NCBI GenBank assembly: GCA_036510575.1
Contig: DATCDR010000094.1
Location: 1 to 22,290, forward strand
From: DATCDR01 sp036510575
Lineage (GTDB): Bacteria; Actinomycetota; Acidimicrobiia; Acidimicrobiales; Bog-793
Length of the DNA: 22,290 bases
Direction of reading: 5' to 3'
Part shown: positions 8,201 to 14,513 of the stretch, piece after piece
Position numbering within the stretch: position 1 is the stretch's first letter
Layout: each line of letters opens with the position of its first letter
Notes under the pieces: generated by a model
The model's input: the letters and a program-made list of their open reading frames with translations, nothing else
Database searches by the model: none
What the model was told of the DNA's origin: nothing
Made by a program: the position numbers and the translations under genes

Positions 8201-8229
8201 TCGAAGATACCGCTTCGATCAAAGCGGTA
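8201..8229. promoter_or_regulatory. Overlapping inverted repeats in the rhodanese / murT-gatD divergent region
   Basis: A perfect 8-bp inverted repeat, TACCGCTT (8208-8215) and AAGCGGTA (8222-8229), is separated by CGATCA. A second perfect repeat, TCGAAG (8201-8206) and CTTCGA (8213-8218), overlaps it, so as RNA the two hairpins would exclude each other. They lie in the 90-bp region between two divergent start codons and overlap a possible minus-strand -10 (TATCTT, complement of 8204-8209). An operator is the simplest reading. No regulator gene is adjacent except the marR about 460 bp away. Confidence 0.4.
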
Positions 8230-8270
8230 GCCAGTGCGACGTCTGCCTCGCCGTCGAGCATCATGGAGGC

Positions 8271-10373
8271 ATGCCGAGCCAGCCCTCGCCGCGCCAGGTG
8301 AGCAAGCACGGATCGTCGCGTGCCTCGCTCGCCTCGAGCTTCGTTCGGCACAGCGCGTCACTCTCGCGCCGCTTGCACCTTGGCTCAGGATCGACGGTCG
8401 GCGGTCGCGTCGGGCTTGTGGTCGATCCGGATCTGCTCGTACACCTGAGCGCCGGAAAGCGCGTCCTGCTCGTGAGCGGAACGAACGGCAAGACCACGAC
8501 AACTCGACTCGCTGCCACGGCGGCTTTAAAGCTCGGCCTGGTCGCCACATCTGGCGCCGGGGCGAACATGGACGCCGGGCTGATATCTGCGCTGGCGTCA
8601 ACACCTACTGCGCGCCTTGCGGTGCTCGAGGTCGACGAGGCACACCTACCTCGAGCACTTCGCGCAACAGATGCCGAAGTCGTAGTGCTGTTGAACCTGA
8701 GCCGCGATCAACTCGACCGGACGAGCGAGGTCCGCATGCTCGCCCAACGGTGGCGAGACGCGCTTCGAAGCACCAGCGCTCACGTCATCGCCAACTCCGA
8801 CGACCCGCTCGTCACCTGGGCAGCGGGGGTCGCAGCCGACGTCACCTGGGTCGCTGCCGGCGGAGATTGGCACGAGGACGCCTATCACTGCCCGGCGTGT
8901 GACGCGCGCATCACCTTCGCCGCCTCTTCGAGTGGGGAGGGATGGGCCTGCACCTGTGGACTACGACGCCCGCCGTCTGAGTTCGCACTGATCGGAAGCG
9001 ATCTCGTGAGCGATCGGACCGGTCCCCTGCCGATCGCCCTTTCGATCCCTGGGCGCTTCAACCTGGCGAATGCCGCGATGGCAGCGATCGGCACCGCCTA
9101 CCTCGGTGGCACGATCGAAGAGGCGCTTGCGGAGATGGGCAACGTCACCGAGATAGGCGGCAGATTCTCCGAGCATCGAGTCAATGGCCGGTCCGGCACC
9201 TTGATGCTGGCGAAGAATCCCGCAGGGTGGGCTGAGCTCATCGATCTCGTGGCGCCTGGCACGTCGCCGATCGTCATCGGAATCAACGCACGGCTGGCAG
9301 ACGGTCACGACCCGTCCTGGCTCTGGGACGTCCCCTTCGAACGACTCTCCGGTCACCTGGTCGCCGCGACCGGCGACCGGCGAAGCGACCTCGCGGTCCG
9401 ACTCCTGCACGCAAGCGTCGAGCATCTCGTCCTTGACGACCCGCTCGAAGCACTGGCGAGTGTCGGCTCGGGAGCAATCGAGTTCATCGGCAACTACACC
9501 GCGTTCCAAGACGTACGCGCAGCGATCCGCCACGGCCACCGGGCCGACTCCGTGGCGCTCGCACCTTCAAGAAATGTGCGCGCCCGAACCGTGAACTCAA
9601 CGAGCACCGAGAGCTTGCTCAAAATCGTGGTCGTACACCCTGATCTGCTCGGAACCTACGGCGACGGCGGCAACGGCCTCGTGCTCGCCAACCGGGCACG
9701 ATGGCGAGGCATCGCCGTCGAGCTCATCTACGCCCCCTCGGACGCGCCACTCCCCCGAGACGGCGACATCTACTGTCTCGGCGGCGGCGAAGACGGTCCC
9801 CAGGTACGCGCCGCGGATCGTCTCGGTGACGGATCACTCGCCGAGGCGCTTCGCCGCGGCGCGACCATCCTCGCCGTCTGTGCCGGCTACCAGATCCTCG
9901 GGAACTCCTTCCCCGGCCCGGACGGCAACGCCACACCTGGGCTCGGTCTGTTGGACGTGACGACCTCTCGGGGGAGCCCACGGGCGGTAGGTGACGTCAT
10001 CGTCCGCGACGAGCATGGACGAGTGGCTACCGGCTTTGAGAATCACGCCGGCCGAACCTCGAGAGGGGCTGGAATCGAGTCACTCGGATCCGTCTCGCCT
10101 GGCGTCGGCAATGGTGAGGGCACCGACGGTGCGCGCGCTGGCCGCATCCTCGGCACCTATCTGCACGGTCCCGTACTCGCTAGAAACCCCTGGCTCGCCG
10201 ACGACCTTCTGCGCGCAGTGATCGGAGGCGATCTCGCTCCGCTCGACGACGAAGAGGAGGAACTCCTTACCCGAGAACGCATCGCTGCCACCACATCTGG
10301 ACGCGGGCCGGCCGGCGAGATGCGCCGCCGACTTCTCCGCCAGGGCGTCCGAGCATTAGTCTCGAGAAAATGA
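8271..10373 (+). CDS. murT-gatD: MurT-GatD fusion: lipid II isoglutaminyl synthase in one polypeptide
   Basis: About 700 residues. Residues 1-420 are MurT, a Mur-ligase-like protein: ATP loop GTNGKTTTTR (70-79), a Cys4 zinc ribbon CPAC...CTC (Cys207, 210, 227, 229), the NPAGW motif, and DGHDPSWLWDVPFE (344-357), the region expected to hold the catalytic Asp. Residues 449-700 are GatD, a class I glutamine amidotransferase: VHPDLLGTYGDGGNG, nucleophile Cys537 in AVCAGYQILG, and His632 in YLHGP. A linker of about 25 residues (425-448) joins them with no stop. Together they amidate D-Glu of the lipid II stem peptide to D-isoglutamine using glutamine and ATP. The start is uncertain: the ATG at 8271 has GGAGG only 1 nt away, and GTG 8298 is an alternative. 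An internal GTG at 9591 could give separate GatD. The gene overlaps ctaB by ATGA. Confidence 0.9.
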   Translation: MPSQPSPRQVSKHGSSRASLASSFVRHSASLSRRLHLGSGSTVGGRVGLVVDPDLLVHLSAGKRVLLVSGTNGKTTTTRLAATAALKLGLVATSGAGANMDAGLISALASTPTARLAVLEVDEAHLPRALRATDAEVVVLLNLSRDQLDRTSEVRMLAQRWRDALRSTSAHVIANSDDPLVTWAAGVAADVTWVAAGGDWHEDAYHCPACDARITFAASSSGEGWACTCGLRRPPSEFALIGSDLVSDRTGPLPIALSIPGRFNLANAAMAAIGTAYLGGTIEEALAEMGNVTEIGGRFSEHRVNGRSGTLMLAKNPAGWAELIDLVAPGTSPIVIGINARLADGHDPSWLWDVPFERLSGHLVAATGDRRSDLAVRLLHASVEHLVLDDPLEALASVGSGAIEFIGNYTAFQDVRAAIRHGHRADSVALAPSRNVRARTVNSTSTESLLKIVVVHPDLLGTYGDGGNGLVLANRARWRGIAVELIYAPSDAPLPRDGDIYCLGGGEDGPQVRAADRLGDGSLAEALRRGATILAVCAGYQILGNSFPGPDGNATPGLGLLDVTTSRGSPRAVGDVIVRDEHGRVATGFENHAGRTSRGAGIESLGSVSPGVGNGEGTDGARAGRILGTYLHGPVLARNPWLADDLLRAVIGGDLAPLDDEEEELLTRERIAATTSGRGPAGEMRRRLLRQGVRALVSRK

Positions 10374-11293
10374 CGAACGTCGCCGCTCACGCGCACCTCG
10401 AGCAGGCCTCCAGGTTCTCTGACGTCACCGACACCTTGAAGGCCTACGTCGCCCTCACCAAGCCCCGCATCATCGAACTGCTACTCGTAACGACGGTGCC
10501 AACCATGTTCGTCGCTTCGAGGCACCTCCCCTCCCTCGGCCTGATAGCGCTGACCCTCGTCGGAGGCACGCTCGCTGCGGGCGGTGCGAATGCGATCAAC
10601 ATGGTCTACGACCGCGACATCGACGCCGTCATGGACCGCACGAAGAACCGACCGCTCGTCACGGGAAAGATGTCCCCGGCAGCCGCTCTCGTCTTCGCCT
10701 TGACCCTCGAGCTCGGCGCGTTCGCGGTGCTCGCGCTGACCGTCAATCTGTTATCGGCGGTGCTCGCGGTCTCAGCCACGGCCTTTTACGTACTCGTGTA
10801 CACGATGTGGCTAAAGCGCAGCTCGGTGCAGAACATCGTGATCGGCGGCGCCGCAGGCGCGGTACCGGTCCTCGTCGGCTGGTCCTCGGTGACCGACCGC
10901 CTCTCGGTCGCCCCGTTCATTCTCTTCGGTGTCATCTTCTTGTGGACACCGCCGCACTTTTGGGCGCTAGCTGTCCGCTACCGCGAGGACTACGCGGCTG
11001 CCAACATTCCGATGCTGCCAGTGGTCGCCGACATGACCAAGGTCGCCCGCGAGATCATCGCCTACGCCGTTGCGACCGCGCTCTTGTCCTTGACCTTCGG
11101 TCCGGTGGCGCACCTCAACTGGGGCTATGACATCTCAGCGTTCGTGCTCGGCGCACTCTTTTGCTCAAAGGCGATAGCGCTTGGACGACATCCCGACGCC
11201 AAACACGCGATGCGCCTTTTTGGGTACTCCATCTCCTACCTCACGATGCTGTTCATGGCGATGGGCATCGACGCCATCGTCCAGCACCCGTAA
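10370..11293 (+). CDS. ctaB: Protoheme IX farnesyltransferase (heme O synthase)
   Basis: A 307-residue UbiA-superfamily membrane prenyltransferase with about nine hydrophobic helices. It transfers farnesyl from farnesyl diphosphate to heme b to make heme O for terminal oxidases. The first Asp-rich motif is NMVYDRDIDAVMDRT (Asn77, Asp81, Asp85, Asp89), followed by KNRPL. The second conserved loop is HFWALAVRYREDYAAANIPMLP (196-217). The N-terminal cytosolic part leads into LTKPRIIELLLVTTVP, typical of CtaB/CyoE. Its ATG overlaps the murT-gatD stop (ATGA at 10370-10373), so translation is coupled to a cell-wall gene. No oxidase subunit gene is in the window. Confidence 0.95.
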   Translation: MTNVAAHAHLEQASRFSDVTDTLKAYVALTKPRIIELLLVTTVPTMFVASRHLPSLGLIALTLVGGTLAAGGANAINMVYDRDIDAVMDRTKNRPLVTGKMSPAAALVFALTLELGAFAVLALTVNLLSAVLAVSATAFYVLVYTMWLKRSSVQNIVIGGAAGAVPVLVGWSSVTDRLSVAPFILFGVIFLWTPPHFWALAVRYREDYAAANIPMLPVVADMTKVAREIIAYAVATALLSLTFGPVAHLNWGYDISAFVLGALFCSKAIALGRHPDAKHAMRLFGYSISYLTMLFMAMGIDAIVQHP

Positions 11294-11319
11294 CTGCCCC
11301 AACTCGCCACTGAGTTCTC

Positions 11320-11351
11320 GCGACTTCGCCGCCGATCCCTGGCGAGGTCGC
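11320..11351. terminator. Hairpin between convergent ctaB and marC, probable bidirectional terminator
   Basis: GCGACTTCGCC (11320-11330) can pair with GGCGAGGTCGC (11341-11351) over 11 bp with one G-U pair and a 10-nt loop. It lies in the 93-bp gap between two genes that end facing each other. No U-tract follows on either strand, so it would be a hairpin-only terminator. A smaller hairpin CACCT...AGGTG (11365-11381) lies beside it. Confidence 0.5.
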
Positions 11352-11386
11352 GGTCGCGGCGTTGCACCTCTGTCGCAGGTGGGCGC

Positions 11387-11998
11387 TTAGCCCTTGATGA
11401 ACGCGCGCACCGATTCGGCCACGAGTTGCACCGCGATCGCAGACAGCAACAGGCCGAAGATTCGCGTCATCAGATGGATGCCACCTGGGCGAAGCACTCT
11501 GAGCAAGGACAACGAGAAGTGAAGGGCGAGCCAGACAAGCATCAAGACGGCGACGAGCGCGAGCGCGATGGCGGACGCGTCGTGGAAGCCATGCGCTTGG
11601 CGAACGTAGACGATCGTCGCGGCTATGGCACCAGGTCCAGCGATCAGCGGTGTCCCGAGTGGGACGAGCGCGACGTTGACGTCGTCGCGGCCTTCGGGAT
11701 CGTCCGTCCTGCCGGTCAAGAGCTCGAGAGCGACCAACAACAGCAGTAGCCCGCCTGAGCCCTGGATCGCGGCGATGGAGATCCCGAGCGAAGAGAGGAT
11801 CTGCTGGCCAAAGAGCGCGAACGCCCCAATGACGCCGCCTGCCACGTAGACGGCCTGTCGAGCTAGGCGTCGGCGCGCCTTCGCGTCGCGGGTCCCCGCC
11901 AAGCCGAGGAAGATCGGCGCGTTGCCGAGGGGGTCCATGATCACCACGAGCGTGACGAAGACCTGGACGAAGAATCTGCCATCGATGAGCTTGCTCAT
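11387..11998 (-). CDS. MarC/UPF0056-family integral membrane protein
   Basis: A 203-residue protein with about six predicted membrane helices. The family pattern is clear: FVQVFVTLVVIMDPLGNAPIFLGLAG at the N-terminus, SSLGISIAAIQGSGGLLLLLVALELL in the middle, VALVPLGTPLIAGPGAIAA, and a C-terminal RIFGLLLSAIAVQLVAESV. Despite the name, MarC proteins have no proven role in antibiotic resistance and their substrate is unknown. I choose the ATG with first base 11998 because the family domain begins right after it. No SD precedes it. The frame is open upstream to 12175, but that part is Arg/Ala-rich without homology. A short upstream ORF ends on this ATG (separate entry). The gene is convergent with ctaB. 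Confidence 0.85.
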   Translation of the reverse strand: MSKLIDGRFFVQVFVTLVVIMDPLGNAPIFLGLAGTRDAKARRRLARQAVYVAGGVIGAFALFGQQILSSLGISIAAIQGSGGLLLLLVALELLTGRTDDPEGRDDVNVALVPLGTPLIAGPGAIAATIVYVRQAHGFHDASAIALALVAVLMLVWLALHFSLSLLRVLRPGGIHLMTRIFGLLLSAIAVQLVAESVRAFIKG

Positions 11999-12087
11999 CG
12001 GCAAAAGATGTAGCCCGGCGAGCAACGCGGACGACACGAAGAGGATTCGCTTCGGTAGCGCCTCGTGCGACGCAAAACCTCGATCAC
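11995..12087 (-). CDS. Possible leaderless 30-codon upstream ORF coupled to marC
   Basis: On the minus strand the -10-like TAAGGT (complement of 12094-12099) is followed by 6 nt and a GTG (12085-12087) that opens a 30-codon frame. The peptide begins MIEVLRRTRRYR, is rich in Arg, Ser and Cys, and matches nothing I know. Its TGA overlaps the marC ATG as ATGA (11995-11998). This would explain how marC is translated without an SD. There is no recognisable -35, and the Arg/Ser-rich composition is what non-coding GC-rich frames often give, so this is a candidate only. Confidence 0.25.
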   Translation of the reverse strand: MIEVLRRTRRYRSESSSCRPRCSPGYIFCR

Positions 12088-12141
12088 GTGCGCACCTTAG
12101 AGGGCGCGCGAACAGGAGATCTGCAGCTTCAGCTGTTAACC

Positions 12142-12188
12142 CCGCGGTGCAACCGGCGTGCTGTGACCGCGACACCGCGGTATAGGGT
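12142..12188 (+). promoter_or_regulatory. Inverted repeat and -10-like box upstream of the 73-aa membrane protein
   Basis: A perfect 8-bp inverted repeat, CCGCGGTG (12142-12149) and CACCGCGG (12173-12180), is spaced by 23 bp. Directly after it comes TAGGGT (12183-12188), a TANNNT -10-like hexamer 38 bp before the GTG start of the next gene. No good -35 is visible. The repeat lies in the region shared with the divergent marC and could be an operator or a transcript hairpin. Confidence 0.3.
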
Positions 12189-12226
12189 CAACCAAGCCGG
12201 ATTGCGGCCCTAGGTAGGGAGCATGC

Positions 12227-12448
12227 GTGAAGAAGTACCGCAACTACTGGGCATATTCCGCCGGCTGCTTTCTAGTGTGGGGAGTGATCCTGGCTGTTCG
12301 TGAAGCCATCTGGGGGAAGTCCTCCACCACCCATGACGTCGTTCTAGTCTTCGCCGGCTGGTGCATCGCGTGGGTTTCGACCACCATCGCCAGGTTCGTC
12401 TACCCACCTCCCAAGCGCTGGCTCCAGTCAGGTACTCCCACTCGCTGA
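12227..12448 (+). CDS. Small two-helix membrane protein of unknown function
   Basis: A 73-residue protein with a basic N-terminus (MKKYRNYW), a first hydrophobic helix (about 8-27, YSAGCFLVWGVILAV), a short polar loop with THD, and a second helix (about 38-56, VVLVFAGWCIAWVSTTIA). It ends in a basic, proline-containing tail ARFVYPPPKRW. The GTG start has AGGGAG 5 nt upstream. Balanced codon use and clean topology (both ends predicted cytosolic) support a real gene. The tail pattern recalls small uncharacterised actinobacterial membrane proteins, but I cannot name a family. It stands alone, convergent with msrA. Confidence 0.65.
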   Translation: MKKYRNYWAYSAGCFLVWGVILAVREAIWGKSSTTHDVVLVFAGWCIAWVSTTIARFVYPPPKRWLQSGTPTR

Positions 12449-12667
12449 TTCCGAGCAACGCTTCATTTGGTGTTGGTATCAGGTTTACGGAAGTTGACGC
12501 GCAAACAGAACTCCGAGCGGCGTCTCCCAGTTGTGCCGATGTATCCGCTCATTCTCGTTGGGTCAGCGCGAGGTCGAAAGGTGCCACCAACAGGCCCACC
12601 TGCCAGGACCTCTGTCGCCGCGGCCGCGCTCACGGTGGCGCGGGCGGCGCGGCTCCAACCGAACTGC
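12449..12667. other. 219-bp gap between convergent genes, no gene seen
   Basis: This is the gap between the small membrane protein gene and the 3' end of msrA. Its first 80 bp are more AT-rich than the surroundings. Frames on both strands give only Ser/Arg/Ala-rich sequence without domain features. A GC-rich hairpin (separate entry) is the only structure seen. Confidence 0.6.
12617..12653. terminator. GC-rich hairpin between convergent genes
   Basis: GCCGCGGCCGCGC (12617-12629) can pair imperfectly, with a bulge, with the segment at 12638-12653 (GCGCGG...CGCGGC), leaving a loop of about 8 nt. It lies 14 bp from the msrA stop on the minus strand and about 170 bp after the small membrane gene. 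There is no U-tract. It may simply reflect high GC content. Confidence 0.35.
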
Positions 12668-13291
12668 TCAGGCGATCCCTGTCTGACAGCGGACACCGGT
12701 GCCGCCGCGGCCGCAGTAGCCGTACGGGTTCGTTGCCAGATACTGCTGGTGATAGTCCTCGGCGTAGTAGAACGCGCCAAGCGGTGCGATCTCGGTGACC
12801 ACGGGCCCGTAGCCCTTACCTGCGAGCGCCTCGCCGTATCGGCCCAGCACCTCGCGAGCGGTGCTCTCGTGCTCAGTTGAGGTGGTCAAGATGATCGAGC
12901 GGTACTGCGTGCCGATGTCGCCGCCTTGGCGCATGTGCTGGGTAGGGTCGTGATCCTCGAAGAACTTCGCCAGCAACGACGCGTAGCTCACAACGGCTGG
13001 GTCAAAGATCACCAGCACGACTTCCGCATGGCCGGTCCGGGCGCTGCAAACCTCCCGGTAGGTCGGGTTCTCGGTGTAGCCGCCTGCGTAGCCGACCGCG
13101 GTGGTAAATACGCCGTGCGTCTCCCAAAACACTCGCTCCCCGCCCCAAAAGCAGCCGACCCCAAAGACAGCGGTCTCCAACCAGTCGGGAAACGGTGGCA
13201 CCATCGGCGTGCCGAGCACGACGTGGCGTGCCGCGACCGGCATCGGCGTGGCTCTTCCAGGGAGCGCCTCTTCTGGTGTGACCATCGTCAT
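12668..13291 (-). CDS. msrA: Peptide methionine (S)-sulfoxide reductase MsrA
   Basis: A 207-residue MsrA that reduces methionine-S-sulfoxide in proteins, using thioredoxin as reductant. An N-terminal extension of the longer MsrA class (LPGR..PMPVAARHVVLGTPM.PPFP) leads to the active-site GCFWG with catalytic Cys47. The C-terminal recycling cysteines are Cys193 (NPYGYCG) and Cys202 (GVRC), as in the three-cysteine E. coli enzyme. Glu and Tyr residues of the substrate pocket lie in the YAEDYHQQYL segment. The start is the ATG with first base 13291; another ATG lies two codons on, and neither has a strong SD. The frame is open further upstream, but that sequence is antisense or overlapping to the DUF3151 gene. 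It lies 88 bp downstream of that gene, probably on the same transcript. Confidence 0.94.
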   Translation of the reverse strand: MTMVTPEEALPGRATPMPVAARHVVLGTPMVPPFPDWLETAVFGVGCFWGGERVFWETHGVFTTAVGYAGGYTENPTYREVCSARTGHAEVVLVIFDPAVVSYASLLAKFFEDHDPTQHMRQGGDIGTQYRSIILTTSTEHESTAREVLGRYGEALAGKGYGPVVTEIAPLGAFYYAEDYHQQYLATNPYGYCGRGGTGVRCQTGIA

Positions 13292-13379
13292 CTTCGGGCG
13301 CTCGGAGCCGAACACCGAAGCAAGACCGCGACCAAGCGCCGCCGTGTGGCGCAGCAGTGCGCCTACTGGCGAGTCCGTC

Positions 13380-13835
13380 TCAGTTTCCCGAGGCACCAGG
13401 TCCGCTTCGATCCCAGTCCGGATCGAGCTGACGAAGAAACAGTGCGCAACGGTCCTCTTCATCCTCCTCGCCGATCGCGCCGGCGAAACGTCGAAGCGCG
13501 TCGAGTGCCGAGAGAAAGCCGCGATTGCTCGGGTGGCGCCACCGGACGTATCCGGTGCCGTGCCAACCCGACCCTCGAAGCGTGTCGAGACCTCGGTGGT
13601 AGCCGACTCTGGCATAGGCGTAGGACTCGATCGGATCGCGGCCGAGCGAGGCAAGGGCGGGCCACACCGCTATGTAGCGCGGGTGATGCGCGGCGATGTC
13701 GGCGATCGCATCACGTCGCTCGTCTAGTGGGAGCTCGAGTGCCCGAGAGAACTCTGTTGCCCACTCATCTGGGACATCTGGAAGCACCGTCTCTGGTAGC
13801 CCACTTGAGAGTGTGACAGGGGATTCGTCGACCAT
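13380..13835 (-). CDS. DUF3151 family protein
   Basis: A 151-residue cytosolic protein that matches the actinobacterial DUF3151 family. The recognisable core is ESYAYARVGYHRGLDTLRGSGW followed by GTGYVRWRHPSNRGFLSALDALRRFA and an acidic segment EEDEEDRC. It has no known function. Helical repeats resembling TPR units are plausible (HHPRYIAVWPALASLGRDPIESYAYARVGYHRGLDTL). The ATG has AAGGA 7 nt upstream. Its 5' region is shared with the divergent MarR gene, so the palindrome at 13888-13899 may affect both promoters. Confidence 0.85.
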   Translation of the reverse strand: MVDESPVTLSSGLPETVLPDVPDEWATEFSRALELPLDERRDAIADIAAHHPRYIAVWPALASLGRDPIESYAYARVGYHRGLDTLRGSGWHGTGYVRWRHPSNRGFLSALDALRRFAGAIGEEDEEDRCALFLRQLDPDWDRSGPGASGN

Positions 13836-13887
13836 CTCCTCATCCTTGCCGACGAATCAGCCGCAGTCATCTTTTAGGTAGTTGTTC

Positions 13888-13916
13888 GTTACAAGTAACC
13901 ACCTGGAAGATACACT
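13888..13916 (+). promoter_or_regulatory. MarR promoter with operator palindrome over the -35
   Basis: The palindrome GTTAC-AA-GTAAC (13888-13899) overlaps the -35-like GTTACA (13888-13893, 4 of 6 consensus). A 17-bp spacer leads to the -10 TACACT (13911-13916), and 6 nt later comes the GTG start at 13923. This geometry gives a leaderless mRNA, with a repressor bound at the palindrome blocking the -35. A MarR dimer is the natural candidate. Confidence 0.6.
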
Positions 13917-13922
13917 CGGCCG

Positions 13923-14513
13923 GTGCTCCCGAACGACCAGGACGAAGATCTCCAACCTCAGCGCGTGAGCTGTGCGTCAGAGTTCGAATCAGTGGAGCAG
14001 GCCTTGACGCGACTCGTCCGCCTCTCGGACGCCCGCCGTACCTCGAGCCCCGCACAGACGCCGAGGAACCGCCTTGACCGGGCGGCCTATGCGCTGCTCA
14101 CCCGCCTCGAGGAGTGTCCTGCAACGCGACTCACCGAGCTCGCCGCACTGATGGAGATCGACCTCTCGACCGCTAGCCGGCAGGTCCGAAGCCTCCAGGA
14201 CCGGGGCCTGATCTCGCGCGTCGAAGACCCACATGACCAGCGAACCGCGCGGCTCGAGCTGACCGAGCAAGGTCGGGAGATGGTCGTTGCAGCGCGCGTA
14301 CTTCGTGTCGGCCGGATAGCGTCGCGCCTTTCGAAGTGGCAACAACGAGACATCGAAGAGCTCGCTCGACTGCTCTCTGACCTCGTCTCAAGCTTCACCG
14401 ACCAGCCCCAGCTCGAGCCGGTCGCTTCGCCGATTCCGCTCTCGGCCCGAAGGAACACACAACTAAGGAGCACACAACTAAGGAGCACACAACTAAGCAG
14501 CACACAACGGTGA
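13923..14513 (+). CDS. MarR-family regulator of the adjacent drug exporter
   Basis: A 196-residue MarR-type regulator. The winged helix spans about 50-125: DRAAYALLTRLEEC, recognition region LMEIDLSTASRQVRSLQDRGLI, then the wing with RVEDPHDQRTARLELTEQG. A long N-terminal segment (1-45, acidic) and a C-terminal tail follow no known pattern. The last 18 residues are a TQLRS pentapeptide repeat encoded by the 15-bp tandem repeat at the 3' end. The GTG start has no SD but lies 6 nt after a -10 box. The stop overlaps the exporter GTG (GTGA at 14510-14513). It probably represses itself and the exporter through the palindrome at 13888-13899. Confidence 0.9.
   Translation: MLPNDQDEDLQPQRVSCASEFESVEQALTRLVRLSDARRTSSPAQTPRNRLDRAAYALLTRLEECPATRLTELAALMEIDLSTASRQVRSLQDRGLISRVEDPHDQRTARLELTEQGREMVVAARVLRVGRIASRLSKWQQRDIEELARLLSDLVSSFTDQPQLEPVASPIPLSARRNTQLRSTQLRSTQLSSTQR
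14451..14510 (+). repeat. Four tandem 15-bp repeats at the marR/exporter junction
   Basis: Copies start at 14451, 14466, 14481 and 14496 with unit AGGAGCACACAACTA. Copy 1 has AGGAA, copies 2 and 3 are identical, and copy 4 has AGCAG and ends in CGG. Fifteen bases equal five codons, so a change in copy number keeps the MarR frame. Each intact unit brings an SD-like AGGAG, but the copy nearest the exporter start (9 nt from GTG 14510) has the weaker AGCAG. Confidence 0.9.

Noticed and set aside
8046..8270. Upstream extension of the murT-gatD frame by 75 codons
   Set aside because: It is antisense to the rhodanese gene and lacks MurT similarity; homology starts after the ATG at 8271.
8181..8351. 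57-codon N-terminal extension of the rhodanese
   Set aside because: It overlaps the divergent murT-gatD start and is not rhodanese-like; the ATG at 8180 has a good SD.
8961..9539. 192-codon minus-strand frame inside murT-gatD
   Set aside because: It is antisense to conserved MurT sequence and has no recognisable domain.
13292..13654. N-terminal extension of msrA
   Set aside because: It overlaps DUF3151 in another frame and is unrelated to MsrA; a normal-length MsrA starts at 13291.
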